Assembly: GCA_002389665.1 (NCBI GenBank)
Contig: DGNO01000005.1
Coordinates: 402,859 to 466,858 of the forward strand
Source: Rhodobiaceae bacterium UBA4490
Lineage (GTDB): Bacteria > Pseudomonadota > Alphaproteobacteria > Parvibaculales > Parvibaculaceae
Reading direction: 5' to 3'
Length of the DNA: 64,000 bases
The notes beneath the pieces were generated by a model. It was not told the DNA's origin. It searched no databases and saw only the letters and a list, made by a program, of their open reading frames with translations. Numbering within the stretch: position 1 is the stretch's first letter; each line of letters begins with the position of its first letter. The position numbers were made by a program, and so were the translations under genes. Positions 32,634 through 44,218 of this stretch are shown piece after piece.

Positions 32634-33994
32634 TCGGCAGCTTCTTTTTTCAGGTTTTCAGCTTCCGCCAGAAGGTCGGCGACTGTTGCCGTGCGCTTTA
32701 GAACGCCGCGCCGGGCTTCATCGAGCCGGGCAAAGAGTGCGTCGACCGCTTCATCGGAGTGAATGTCCATGCTGGAAAGCGCGCCGGCCTGAACGCCGCG
32801 GCGCACGGTTTCGATCGCCTCATCGATATCCGATTGAGCGGCATCCCGGCCTGGCATGATGCGGCCCCCCTGTTCACTGACGGCAAGGAAGCCTGCCTCG
32901 CGCAAGGGATAGATGATGTCTTCGAGTACCCCGAGCGGCACATTGAGCCGGCGGGCGAGCACGGCGGCCGGCCAGAGCCTTCCGCCCTTTTTAAAGGCGC
33001 GGTGGGTGATGACGAGAACGGCAAGGGTGATGCGGTCCGTGTCCCTCATGGTGAGCCGGGCAACGCCGAGCTCCGGTGAAAGGTGGCGGCGGTTCTGATA
33101 ATAATAAGAGACAGAGCAGCCAGTCAGCAAAATGAGCCAGGCGGCATAAAGCCAGATCATGAAAAAGACGAGACTGGCAAAGGCCGAATAGATCGCCGCA
33201 TAGCGCGCGGAGGTGACGACAAAGGTAGCAAAGGCCCAGCCCGTTGCGACCCAGATCAGCCCGGCGGTCAGACCGCCCAGCATGGCGGCGCCCGGCTGCA
33301 CATGGGTATGCGGGATCACCTTATAAAGCAGCGAGAACATGCCCACCATGACAAGGTAGGGCATGATGAGGCCGATATATTGCAGCGTTTCTTTGATGGG
33401 CAGCACGGTGGCGGCGTCTTCCACGATTTCAGAAGAAACGGCGGTGGCCATGATCCCGAAGGCAAGGAAGAGGGCGAGGGGCCCAAGGAGACCGACGCTC
33501 ACGAATTCCGTCAATTGCCGGGCAAGCGAGCGGCCCGAGCGCACATGCCAGATCTCGTTAAAGGCCTTCTCGATCTTCTGCATGGTCGAAACCAGCGTAT
33601 AGATGAGAAAGACAAGGCCGACGGAACCGAGCACCGAGATATTCACCTGCTCGACAAAGGCGAGGGTGCGGTCGGTGATCTCTGCCCCTTGCGCGCCGAG
33701 GGGGGCGAGGAATTCGCGCATTAAATCCGCGACATGATTCTGTACGCCGAAGGCTTTCAGCACGGCAAAAACAATGGCCAGTACCGGTACAAGAGCGAGC
33801 AGCGTCGTATAGACCAGGCTCATGGCCTGCTGGTTTGCCCGCCCGGCGATCAGATCGTGCACGATCACCCAGGCGATCCGCCCGGTGAAAATAGCGGCGC
33901 GGACCGGGCGGTTGTCTTGGGGCAGCGGCGTGTCCCAGAGAAGGGTCCTGACACGAAGAATGGGATTGATTTCCGCCAGATCGGGAATGCGCAT
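32630..33994 (-). CDS. YihY/BrkB family inner-membrane protein
   Basis: A 454-residue integral membrane protein. Seen: FTGRIAWVIVHDLIAGRANQ and QAMSLVYTTLLALVPVLAIV (the family's first helix with its A-L-x-P motif), MQKIEKAFNEIWHVRSGRS, several hydrophobic helices to about residue 290 (WLYAAWLILLTGCSVSYYYQ), then a C-terminal cytoplasmic region with a winged-helix-like part (LARRLNVPLGVLEDIIYPLR). Older literature called members RNase BN, which is incorrect. Function unknown. Confidence 0.92.
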   Translation of the reverse strand: MRIPDLAEINPILRVRTLLWDTPLPQDNRPVRAAIFTGRIAWVIVHDLIAGRANQQAMSLVYTTLLALVPVLAIVFAVLKAFGVQNHVADLMREFLAPLGAQGAEITDRTLAFVEQVNISVLGSVGLVFLIYTLVSTMQKIEKAFNEIWHVRSGRSLARQLTEFVSVGLLGPLALFLAFGIMATAVSSEIVEDAATVLPIKETLQYIGLIMPYLVMVGMFSLLYKVIPHTHVQPGAAMLGGLTAGLIWVATGWAFATFVVTSARYAAIYSAFASLVFFMIWLYAAWLILLTGCSVSYYYQNRRHLSPELGVARLTMRDTDRITLAVLVITHRAFKKGGRLWPAAVLARRLNVPLGVLEDIIYPLREAGFLAVSEQGGRIMPGRDAAQSDIDEAIETVRRGVQAGALSSMDIHSDEAVDALFARLDEARRGVLKRTATVADLLAEAENLKKEAAE

Positions 33995-34131
33995 AGGCGT
34001 TCAGCTTTCCATCAACTCGCCGAACCGTGATCGGCCCGTTATTTCAACGTCAAGGGCTCGTTAAGTCTAATAGTGTTAGTCTGCTCAACGGTAGATTAAC
34101 CAAATTCTGACCGGACGGAAACAGGCTGCGA

Positions 34132-35571
34132 ATGCTGGACGAAATTTCGGATGCGCATAAGGCCTCGCGCCTGAGCTCTTATCTGACGTCGCTGCCAGCC
34201 GGCATGGCGCTCAAATTGCTCTCGGGCATCGAGCGCGCCGTGGTGGCGGGGGAAGAAGCCGGCTTGCCGATCGAGTTTATCCGGCAGGCGGTGCGCCCCG
34301 TCGCCCGTTCACTGGAAGGTTCCCGTCCCGGCTATGCGACGGCGCAGCGCCGCTTCTGCCTGCCGTTCGAGGATTTGCTCGTCAATCAGCGCCGGGGCCG
34401 CAAGATCCCCGGTCTCGTGCCGCGCTCTTCCATTACGCCGATTTGGGAAGCGCTGCGCGGCGATCTTTTGCCGGACACGTTTCCGAGCCTCATCGAAAAC
34501 GTGTCCCGGCATATTCTCAAAGGCGATAACGAAGCGCTGGGCGCCTCGCTCTCCGTGATGCGCCAAAGCGCGGCACGGGCGCTTTTGGATGCAGGCCGGC
34601 GGGCCCGCAGCGATCCGGCTTTCCGGGAAATGATCGACAAACGCCTTGGCGGCGCGGACGTCAGAGACGATGCGGTGGATATCGCCCATGCGCTGGCGAT
34701 CGGTGACGACATTCTCTCGCTCAGCCAGAAACTTCCCGAAGAAATCGAGGAATTCGATGAAGGCTGCCTAAGGCTGGTGCGCGAGACCTATGACCGCGTC
34801 TACAAGGAAGCGCCGGATCATTCGCTTCACGTTGCGCTGGCGGTGATGGGGCGGATGGAACAGCCCTGGCAGATCATGCGTCTTGCCCGTTCCATCGCGC
34901 GGCAGAATTCGGACCTCTTGATCGCGCGCACGGATCTTGCTGCGCTGGGCGAGCGGCTGCTTATCCAGAGCGAAGATATTTGCGCGCAAGTTTGCACCTT
35001 GCGGCCCGGCGTCACCTCGCTTGAGCCGATGGCGGAAGAGGTGATGCAGCTTGCCAATATTTCCAAAGGGTTCCGTGAGGAAATCGATCTTGTGCGCTAT
35101 GGCGAGTGGGAAAAAAGAGTTTTCGCCGTGCGCCAGAAAATGAGCACGGTAATCGGCGATCATTTGGCCCGTTTCGAGCGCGATCTGCATGGGGCCTTGC
35201 CGCTGCAGCAGGCCGGCACTTTCGGGAAGGCGGGGGTGACCCGCGCCGATCTTTCCAAACGCATGTCGCTGGAAAAGGCTGAAAAAGTCCGCGCCTCGTT
35301 CCGCTTCATGCTGGCGACCTGGGCGCGCGCCGATGTGCTGGGCGTTTCGCAGATTTACCGTGACCTGCGCCACATGCTGGATGCTTATCTGGCGCTTTAT
35401 ACCGAGGCGCTGCTGACGGAACTGCGCCTTGCAACGTCGAAACCGGAAATGGAGCCGCCAGCTGCCGCCTTTGCCGCTGAGCTTCTGGAGCTTCTGGAAG
35501 GCGAGGAAGCCGCCGCACTGTTCCGCCGCCGCGTGCAAGTGGCGCTGCGCGAGACGGTAGGTGCGGCCTAA
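34132..35571 (+). CDS. Uncharacterised 479-residue soluble protein
   Basis: I do not recognise a domain. The protein is largely alpha-helical, rich in Arg, Leu and Glu, without signal peptide or membrane helices. Visible landmarks are YLTSLPAGMALKLLSGIERA near the N-terminus, SRPGYATAQRRFCLPFEDLL, GRKIPGLVPRSSITPIWEAL, an acidic mid-section (KLPEEIEEFDEGCLRLVRET), HVALAVMGRMEQPWQIMRLA, and a C-terminal LLELLEGEEAAALFRRRVQ. It reads as one intact gene with codon use like its neighbours, so it is a real cellular gene, apparently of a conserved alphaproteobacterial type. It is transcribed alone, divergent from the BrkB gene and convergent with the desulfhydrase gene. Confidence 0.85.
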   Translation: MLDEISDAHKASRLSSYLTSLPAGMALKLLSGIERAVVAGEEAGLPIEFIRQAVRPVARSLEGSRPGYATAQRRFCLPFEDLLVNQRRGRKIPGLVPRSSITPIWEALRGDLLPDTFPSLIENVSRHILKGDNEALGASLSVMRQSAARALLDAGRRARSDPAFREMIDKRLGGADVRDDAVDIAHALAIGDDILSLSQKLPEEIEEFDEGCLRLVRETYDRVYKEAPDHSLHVALAVMGRMEQPWQIMRLARSIARQNSDLLIARTDLAALGERLLIQSEDICAQVCTLRPGVTSLEPMAEEVMQLANISKGFREEIDLVRYGEWEKRVFAVRQKMSTVIGDHLARFERDLHGALPLQQAGTFGKAGVTRADLSKRMSLEKAEKVRASFRFMLATWARADVLGVSQIYRDLRHMLDAYLALYTEALLTELRLATSKPEMEPPAAAFAAELLELLEGEEAAALFRRRVQVALRETVGAA

Positions 35572-35592
35572 GCAGGCCGGTTAGAAAGCCGC

Positions 35593-36612
35593 TCAGCCTG
35601 TAAATTCTTCTTCATAGGCAAAAAGACCGGGCATGCCGCCGGTATGCAGAAAGACGACGGTTTCCTCCGGGCCGATCTCACCTCTGAAAATCATGGCGAT
35701 CATCGCCGCCATGGCTTTGCCGCTATAGACGGGATCGAGCAGAATGCCTTCGGTCTGCGCCAGAGTGGAAACGGCGGCTTTCATTTCGTCGGTCGGCACG
35801 CCGTAAGCCTCGCCCAAAAATCCGTCCGCGATCTCAAAGCGCTCCGCGCCCACCCGGCGCACGCCGAGCCGGTCCGCCGTGCGTTCGGTCAGATCAGTCA
35901 GGTCTTCAAGCATTTTTTCCGTGTCGTGCCGGTAGACATTGATGCCGGTAACGCGGGCATCACTCGCCCGCTCTGCAAGGCCCGTCAGAAGGCCGGCCTG
36001 GGTGCCCAGACTGCTCGAGGCATGGACGATGCGGGTGACGGCGATCTGCTTTGCGGCGGCCTGATCGAGAATTTCACCGGCAGCGCGCGCATAACCGATG
36101 GCGCCGACGGAATTCGAGCCGCCGACGGGAATGAGATAGGGCGTGCCGCCTGCCTTGGTGATGTTGCCCATCACCCGCTCGAAGACCTCTGCCGCATCCG
36201 CCTTACCGTCTTCGATGACAAGATCGGCGCCGAGCACTTTGTCGAGGAGGAGATTGCCCGAGCGCCGGTAAAGCGCGCCTTGATAGGGCACGGTGTCGAA
36301 AAGAATGAGCGTGCAGGCAAGCCCCGCCTTGGAAGCTGCCGCCGCCGTCTGGCGGGCGTGGTTGGATTGCAGCGCGCCGGCGGTGATGAGCGTGTCGGCA
36401 TTTTGCTTGCGCGCCTCGCCCAGAAGATATTCGAGCTTGCGGGTCTTGTTGCCGCCGCCTGCAAGGCCGGTCATGTCGTCGCGTTTGATATAAAGCTGGG
36501 GGCAGGAGCCGTTTTCCGCCGCGATGACGGCGCGCAGGTTCATCAGCTCTTGCAGCGGCGTCGGGGCTTCGAACAGCTCGACATGAGGCAGCAGGGAAAA
36601 GGGACCGGGCAT
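35593..36612 (-). CDS. D-cysteine desulfhydrase/ACC-deaminase family PLP enzyme
   Basis: A 339-residue PLP-dependent enzyme of fold type II. Seen: PTPLQELMNLR, the IKRDDMTGLAGGGNKTRKLE segment holding the PLP lysine in GNKTRKLEYL, TAGALQSNHARQTAAAASKA, HASSSLGTQAGLLTGL, and LDPVYSGKAMAAMIAM, with a C-terminal VFLHTGGMPGLFAY. This pattern fits D-cysteine desulfhydrase (D-cysteine to pyruvate, sulfide and ammonia); ACC deaminase is the close alternative. It is followed by a CaiB/BaiF gene on the same strand, 15 bases away. Confidence 0.88.
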   Translation of the reverse strand: MPGPFSLLPHVELFEAPTPLQELMNLRAVIAAENGSCPQLYIKRDDMTGLAGGGNKTRKLEYLLGEARKQNADTLITAGALQSNHARQTAAAASKAGLACTLILFDTVPYQGALYRRSGNLLLDKVLGADLVIEDGKADAAEVFERVMGNITKAGGTPYLIPVGGSNSVGAIGYARAAGEILDQAAAKQIAVTRIVHASSSLGTQAGLLTGLAERASDARVTGINVYRHDTEKMLEDLTDLTERTADRLGVRRVGAERFEIADGFLGEAYGVPTDEMKAAVSTLAQTEGILLDPVYSGKAMAAMIAMIFRGEIGPEETVVFLHTGGMPGLFAYEEEFTG

Positions 36613-36626
36613 GAAAGCTCCAATGC

Positions 36627-37829
36627 TTAAATAATGTTCTGCGTGCGCAAGGAGCTTATGTCCTCCTCGCTATAACCATATTCGGAAAGAATGTCGTTGG
36701 TGTGCTCACCGAGGAGCGGGGCGCGGTGGCGGATCTTGCCCGGGTTTTCCGAAAGACGCACCGGGGTTTCCATAAGAGGCGCCTCGCCCTCGATGCCCGG
36801 AAAGCCCATAGGGTGGAGATAGCCCATGGCTTTGATATGCGGATCGTCGAGCGCTTGCTGCGGGGTATAGACGGGGCCGGCGGGAATGCGCGCGGCATCG
36901 AGCTCATCGAGCGCGGCAGCAACCGTGCGCTCCGCGCACCATTCGCTCATGCGCTGGCTCAGCACCTCGCCATTGTCGCCGCGGGCCAGATCGTCCTTGA
37001 AGCGCGGATCGGTGAGCCAATGGTCTTCGCCCATGAGCTTTGCCCAGCGCTTGAAGAGGGGCAGGCCGATACATTGCACCATGATCCAGCCATCCTTGGC
37101 CTTGAAGATATCGACCGGCCCTGCATAGGGACTGCGATTGCCGATCCCCTCCCGGTTCGTCTGGCGCAGCGATTGCTCGATCAGATGGAAATTGAAGAAG
37201 TTGAGCGCGGTAGCAAGCAGCGCGCCTTCCACGACTTGGCCTTTGCCCGTTTTCTGCCGCTCGAAGAGCGCCGCCATGGTGCCGAAGGCGGCAAGGGAGG
37301 CGGTGCCGAAATCCACCCAGGGCGCGTAGCTCTTCATCGGCTCGTCCGCATGGCCCGTCAGATGCGCCGCGCCGCACATGGCCTGTGCCACGCCGTCGAA
37401 GCCGACGCGGTTCGAGTAAGGCCCGCCATGACCGAAGGCGGAAACGGTGGTCAGGATGATGCCGGGATTGATGGCGCTCAGCGTCTCATAATCGAGCCCC
37501 ATGGCCTTCAGCGTCTGCGGGGGGAGATTGGCGACGACGACATCGGCCTTGGCGACCATGGCGCGCACGACTTTCCGCCCCTCATCGCTCATCGGGTCGA
37601 GCGTCATGCCGCGCTTATTCCGGTTGAGCTGCAGGAACATGGTGCCTTCGCCGCCTTCCCCGGCGCCGGCGCCCGGGCGGAAGGGCTGGACGAAACGGTC
37701 CTCGCTTCCTTCGCGCTTTTCCACGCGAATGACTTCGGCGCCCATATCTCCCAAAAGCGTCGCGCAATAAGGCCCGGCAATATAGCGGCCGAAATCCAGC
37801 ACTTTGATTCCCGATAAAATACCGCTCAT
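36627..37829 (-). CDS. CaiB/BaiF family CoA-transferase (family III)
   Basis: A 400-residue CoA-transferase. Seen: GIKVLDFGRYIAGPYCATLL at the N-terminus, LNRNKRGMTLDPMSDEGRKV, ADVVVANLPPQTLKAMGLDY, SAFGHGGPYSNRVGFDGVAQ, a segment with an Asp in WVDFGTASLAAFG plausibly the catalytic Asp of family III enzymes, and YTPQQALDDPHIKAMGYLHP. It transfers CoA between acyl-CoA and an acid. It shares direction with the desulfhydrase-like gene; whether they act together is unclear. The SDR/ACAD genes further upstream hint at CoA-ester metabolism in this strain. Confidence 0.93.
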   Translation of the reverse strand: MSGILSGIKVLDFGRYIAGPYCATLLGDMGAEVIRVEKREGSEDRFVQPFRPGAGAGEGGEGTMFLQLNRNKRGMTLDPMSDEGRKVVRAMVAKADVVVANLPPQTLKAMGLDYETLSAINPGIILTTVSAFGHGGPYSNRVGFDGVAQAMCGAAHLTGHADEPMKSYAPWVDFGTASLAAFGTMAALFERQKTGKGQVVEGALLATALNFFNFHLIEQSLRQTNREGIGNRSPYAGPVDIFKAKDGWIMVQCIGLPLFKRWAKLMGEDHWLTDPRFKDDLARGDNGEVLSQRMSEWCAERTVAAALDELDAARIPAGPVYTPQQALDDPHIKAMGYLHPMGFPGIEGEAPLMETPVRLSENPGKIRHRAPLLGEHTNDILSEYGYSEEDISSLRTQNII

Positions 37830-37981
37830 GTCAGCCTCCCGCCGCGCTTATGCCTGAAAATACAAGTCTTTGGCCGCACTATGCCTGCCAAAGAGGAATA
37901 TTTCCATTTTCTTTACCTGCCAAAACTAGGCTCTTGCCCGGGTAACCTTGAGTGAACCCAAAAGGGGGAGGGGAACACTCC

Positions 37982-39837
<1,856 letters not shown>

Positions 39838-39841
<4 letters not shown>

Positions 39842-42033
39842 TTTCCGTTCGGCGCAGACGGCGCTTCAGGTCCGGGCAAAAGGCCGGGCCGGTACCGTGC
39901 GGCGATATGCGGCTCGAGCGCTTCTTCCTCGAAGAGCACCGGCTTCATTTCCATATCCGCAAAGAGCGGGGCCTGATCGGCAAAATGCGGCGAGGCTTCA
40001 TCGAGCGTTGCCGAGCCGAACTGATGAATGCTCTGCGAGTTCAGCGCCCCGTCCTTATCCCATTCGACGAACATGATGTAGGTGTCGCCCGCCCGTGCAG
40101 TCAGTGTGCCATCGTCGTTTGGCTCACCCCCGTAGACGGCGCGCAGAATATCCGGCCCGCCATCGAGCGGCAGATCGGCCTCGCCGCGCCGCAAGCGGTT
40201 GAGCTCGCCCCATGGCGGGTCCAGCCGGCCGAAATTGTCCATCAGAACGTCCACTGCATCGGCGAGCGCTTGGCGCAGCGGCGGGGCCTCTGTGCCGCGC
40301 AGCTCCGCCATGATGAGGGGCTGCAGGGTGAGGACGCCAAGCGCCGCGTGGCGGTTTTCCTGGTCCGTGCCGAGGTCCCAATCGGCCAGATGTTTCTGCG
40401 CAGCAACAAGTTCTTCATCGTCGCTGAGGTCCATCGTCAAAATGGCTGCCCGCGTGAGCCCCACTTTGGAGGCGGGGCTGTAATAAAGGTCATATTTATA
40501 AGCGGCGAATTCTTCGGCGCTGATTTCCTCGTCGCGGGAAAGCAGTTCCTCTGCCCGGAAAGCCCGGTTCGTCATTTCCGTTTCGATGCCCATAAAGGCG
40601 GGAAATTGCGCGGGCGAGAGATTGTCCGCCGCCGCCGTTGCGCGGAAGGGCGTGTTGTTGGCGTTGAAAACGTAGCCCGATCTCGGGTTGATCAGTTTCG
40701 GTACCTCTTCGAAGGGCAGGTAATTTTGCCAGATAAGGTCTGAGCGGTCGCCGGGCAGATAGGCCTGCCAGTCCCAGCCTTCCGCGCGGTCCGGGAACTG
40801 CGCATTATAGATATAGGCGATATTGCCGTCCTTATCGCCATAGACGTAGTTGATGCTGGGCAGGGCCTGCATCTTCATCGCCTCGATCCATTCTTCGAAA
40901 TTGCGCGCCTTATTGAGGCGGAAATATTGCTCGGCCTGGCGCAGCTCGTTCATGCCTGCATAGCGGATGGCATAGGCGCCGTGATCGGTTTTCAGCACCG
41001 GCCCGTGCTCGGAAAAGAACACATCGCGCGTCACCGTCCAGTAGAAGGGGCCGAAGAGCTTGACCTCGATCTCCGCTTCCTTGCGCTCCAGCTCCTTCCA
41101 TTCCCCGTCGAGGCGATATTGGTTTTCGTTCTCCGGGTTCAGCGTGAGCACATAGACATCGGCGAGATCGGGCTTGTTGACCGTGTTCGCCCAGCCGAGA
41201 TAGCGGTTATGGCCATGCAGCATGAAGGGGGAGCCCGGAAAGGCGCCGCCTGCCACGTCCCAGCCTTCTTCGCTTTTCAGCCGCACCTCATACCAGGCAA
41301 CCGGCCCTGCATAAGGCTGGTGGGAATTGACGAGAAGGCGCGTGTGCCCGTCATCCGAGCGGGAAGGGGCAATGGCAAAACCGTTCGAGCCTGTGGGATA
41401 GACCGGTTCATCGACGGGCAGAAATGCGGTCTCCGGATTTTTGGAGATCGAGCGTTTACGCTCCGGCTCGAAGAGCTCCATGAGCTGTTTGTCGAGGCCG
41501 TAAAAAAACGGGGTCTTGAAAACGAAGCCGGCGGCAATGTCTTTGCCCGTCATGGGCGCAAGGCCGGGCTCGACCTTCTCGGGGTGAAGGGCAGCGAAAA
41601 GATTGATGCCATGGGCATAGGCTTCCAGCACTGCGCGGGTTTCCTCACTCAGTGCCGTCTCGTATTGCGCCTCCACCGTCTCCCAGACCTGGAGAAGGTG
41701 AACGATATAATCGGTAACGGCGGCATCAGGACCCTTCACCGCGCCGAGCTTGCCGCGCGTGGCAATAGCGACTTCCTGAATGGTGGCGAAATCGTCTTCG
41801 GCATGGGCATAGCCGAGGCCGTAGGCAACGTCGGCATCGCGGGGGCCGTATATATGCGGCACGCCCCAGTTGTCGCGGCGGATTTCAACGTCATATTGCT
41901 GGGCGATTTCCAGAAACGGGGCCGGGTCCCAGGGCGCCGGGCGGGTTACATGCGCGTGAACCGTAAAAATAGCGCCCGCGGCAAAAACCGTTGCGATCAG
42001 CCCAAAGAGGCCGGTCAAAAGAACCCGCTTCAT
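39838..42033 (-). CDS. Penicillin acylase family protein (Ntn-hydrolase amidase)
   Basis: A 731-residue secreted N-terminal-nucleophile hydrolase precursor. Seen: a signal or anchor segment (LLTGLFGLIATVFAAGAIF), DVEIRRDNWGVPHIYGPRDA, YGLGYAHAEDDFATIQEVAI, the autoprocessing site with nucleophile Ser216 in TGSNGFAIAPSRS (the serine becomes the beta-chain N-terminus), RLLVNSHQPYAGPVAWYEVR, and the C-terminal SIHQFGSATLDEASPHFADQ. It would cleave N-acyl amides such as acyl-homoserine lactones or beta-lactam side chains; substrate undetermined. The start at 42033 has GAGGGA directly upstream; the frame opens earlier at 42072. Confidence 0.92.
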
Positions 42034-42191
42034 TCCCTCACCCTCGTCCCAAGTTGCAGCGGCGCGCCTCACGCAGAAACGCGCGGGCGGCGAATGGCCG
42101 CAGCCTTATCGTTTCTGTTCTTATGCGGGCCTACTATGATGGCCCGCGGACGACCCGTCCAGCAGCAAGGGGAATTGAAAGGACGCATCAC

Positions 42192-43097
42192 ATGCAACTT
42201 GCCGCGATCGGCAGTTGGCTGCTTTGGCCTCTTATGGCGCTGCTCACCGGAGCTGTGCTGCTTTTCGTGCTGCGCCCGCTGCGCCGCTCGCCCCCCGGAC
42301 GTGAACGGAGCGGGGAAACGCTGATCTATGAAGAGCAGTTGCGCGAGCTGGAGGCCGATGTCGAGCGCGGCACGCTGAGCCCGAAAGATGCCGAGCCCTT
42401 GCGCCGGGAAATCTCACGCCGCCTGCTGGCTGCAGCGGAAGGCGCGGGACAGGAGAAACAAGGCCGGTTCGTCTCGCTGCGTATGCTGAAAGTCATCGGC
42501 TTTGCCGCCGTGACCGGTGTGACGGGGCTCACCCTTGCGCTTTATCTCACGCTCGGCCAGCCGGGCCTGCCCGACCAGCCGCAAAAGGCGCGGCTTGAAA
42601 AGCCGCTGAACGAACTTTCCGTGCCTGAGCTTGTGGCCCGCCTCGAACGGCGCTTGCGGGAGAACCCGGAAGATCTGCGCGGCTGGAAGATCATCGCGCC
42701 CATCTACCTGCAGCTCGGCCGCTATGATGCGGCGATTGAGGCCTATGGCCGTTCCATGCAGCTGGAAGGGCGCACGGCCTTCGGGCTTGCGGGGCTTGCT
42801 GAAGCGTTGACCCTTTCCTCCGAAGGGGTGGTGGTGCCGCCCGCGCGCCAGGCCTTTGCCGCCGCCCTTGAGCTTGAGCCGGAGCAGGCCAAGGCCCGCT
42901 TCTATCTGGCGCTCGGCCAGGCCCAGGACGGGGATGTGGCGGGCGCGCTGCGCGAGTGGGAAGCGATCCGCGCCGATGCGCCGGAAGATGCGCCCTGGAC
43001 GGGCATGCTCGATGCCGCCATTACCTCGGCACGGCGCCAGCTTGAGGCGCCGGCTAGCGCTCCTGAAGCGCCCGAGGCAGAGCCGCAGGCCGAATAG
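42192..43097 (+). CDS. ccmI: c-type cytochrome biogenesis protein CcmI (CycH)
   Basis: A 301-residue inner-membrane protein that hands apocytochrome c to the heme ligation machinery. Seen: LWPLMALLTGAVLLFVLRPL, YEEQLRELEADVERGTLSPK with the typical E-L-E motif, a second helix (AAVTGVTGLTLALYLTLG), and a TPR-like periplasmic region (DLRGWKIIAPIYLQLGRYDA; FAAALELEPEQAKARFYLAL). It ends in an Ala/Pro/Glu-rich tail. It heads the ccm block that includes ccmE, ccmF and ccmH downstream; a chitosanase-like gene intervenes. Confidence 0.93.
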   Translation: MQLAAIGSWLLWPLMALLTGAVLLFVLRPLRRSPPGRERSGETLIYEEQLRELEADVERGTLSPKDAEPLRREISRRLLAAAEGAGQEKQGRFVSLRMLKVIGFAAVTGVTGLTLALYLTLGQPGLPDQPQKARLEKPLNELSVPELVARLERRLRENPEDLRGWKIIAPIYLQLGRYDAAIEAYGRSMQLEGRTAFGLAGLAEALTLSSEGVVVPPARQAFAAALELEPEQAKARFYLALGQAQDGDVAGALREWEAIRADAPEDAPWTGMLDAAITSARRQLEAPASAPEAPEAEPQAE

Positions 43098-43173
43098 CGC
43101 CATTTATCCCCGCCTGCCGGTTAAGGCATAGTCTTGCCTGATGCTGAACGAATCGGTGTCAGGGGGAGGCTAA

Positions 43174-44103
43174 ATGGGCGAACTGGAAAAACGGACGGCG
43201 CAGGCGATCGTCAATATTTTCGAATCCGGCAAGGCGGCAGGCGATTATGGCGCGGTGACGGTGCTGGCGGGCGATAGCGGGCATCTGACCTATGGCAAGG
43301 CGCAGACGACGCTGGTAAGCGGCAATCTCTATCTCTTGATCAAGGCCTATGTGGAAAGCGCCGGCGCGCTTTACGCTTCGGCGCTCAAGGAATATCTGCC
43401 CGCGCTGAAGCGCTGCGAGGCGAGCCTCGACAATGACGCCCGTCTGCGCTGGGTCTTGCAGGAGGCGGGCGCGGACCCCGCCATGCAGGACGTGCAGGAC
43501 GGATTTTTCGACCGGGTCTTCTGGAAACCGTCGGCGGATGCTGCCCGCGCCCTTGGCATCAAAACGCCGCTTGGACTTGCCGTCGTCTATGACAGCCATA
43601 TCCACGGGTCCTGGCGCTATTTGAAGGGCCGGGTGGAAGAAAAGGCGGGTAAAGCCTCCGCCATCGGAGAGAAACGGTGGATTGCCGCTTATGTGGGCGA
43701 GCGTAAAGCCTGGCTCGCCAGCCACGATAACCGGCTGCTGCGCCGCACGATCTACCGCATGGAAGCGTTCGAGGAACTGATCGCCGCGGGCAATTGGAGC
43801 CTGGCGCTGCCGCTGACGGTGCGCGGGGTGCGCATCGATGCGGACATTATCGATTACCATCCTCCCGTCAGGGTTTCTGCGGAAGGGGCCGAAGAGCGGC
43901 TTTTGCTGCTGAAATCGCCCCCCATGACGGGCGAGGATGTGCGGGCGCTGGAAGAAGCGCTGAAACGGCACGGATATGTGATCAACACGGACGGCGTTTT
44001 CGACGAAAATCTGGAACGGATCGTCAAAGATTTCCAGCAGCTTGAAAGGCTGACCGCAGATGGGATCGTGGGAGCGTCGACCCGCGCGGCTTTAGGGATT
44101 TAA
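43174..44103 (+). CDS. GH46 chitosanase-like protein with C-terminal peptidoglycan-binding domain
   Basis: A 309-residue protein. Seen: an N-terminal domain with AIVNIFESGKAAGDYGAVTV and DSGHLTYGKAQTTLVSGNLY, resembling the chitosanase (GH46) start with acidic residues in FESG and LAGDSG, a following PLGLAVVYDSHIHGSWRYLK segment usual for the family, and a C-terminal peptidoglycan-binding domain (VRALEEALKRHGYVINTDGV; DFQQLERLTADGIVGASTRA). No signal peptide is obvious. Its place between ccmI and ccmE in a cytochrome maturation operon is unexpected. Activity on chitosan or a related glycan is inferred from the family. Confidence 0.82.
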   Translation: MGELEKRTAQAIVNIFESGKAAGDYGAVTVLAGDSGHLTYGKAQTTLVSGNLYLLIKAYVESAGALYASALKEYLPALKRCEASLDNDARLRWVLQEAGADPAMQDVQDGFFDRVFWKPSADAARALGIKTPLGLAVVYDSHIHGSWRYLKGRVEEKAGKASAIGEKRWIAAYVGERKAWLASHDNRLLRRTIYRMEAFEELIAAGNWSLALPLTVRGVRIDADIIDYHPPVRVSAEGAEERLLLLKSPPMTGEDVRALEEALKRHGYVINTDGVFDENLERIVKDFQQLERLTADGIVGASTRAALGI

Positions 44104-44112
44104 CGGCGGTAA

Positions 44113-44130
44113 AGCGCGGTTTTCCGCGCT
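44113..44130. repeat. Short perfect hairpin between the chitosanase-like gene and ccmE
   Basis: A 7-bp perfect stem (44113-44119 with 44124-44130) with a TTTT loop, without a T run behind it. Possible weak terminator or mRNA end; function not shown. Confidence 0.4.
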
Positions 44131-44218
44131 GTGCCGCGTCGATTTGGCTCTTTGCCAGGAAAAGCCGCGCGCTTTATATCAGGTAAGCTGAGGGCAGAGC
44201 AGGAACGGGACCGGATTT

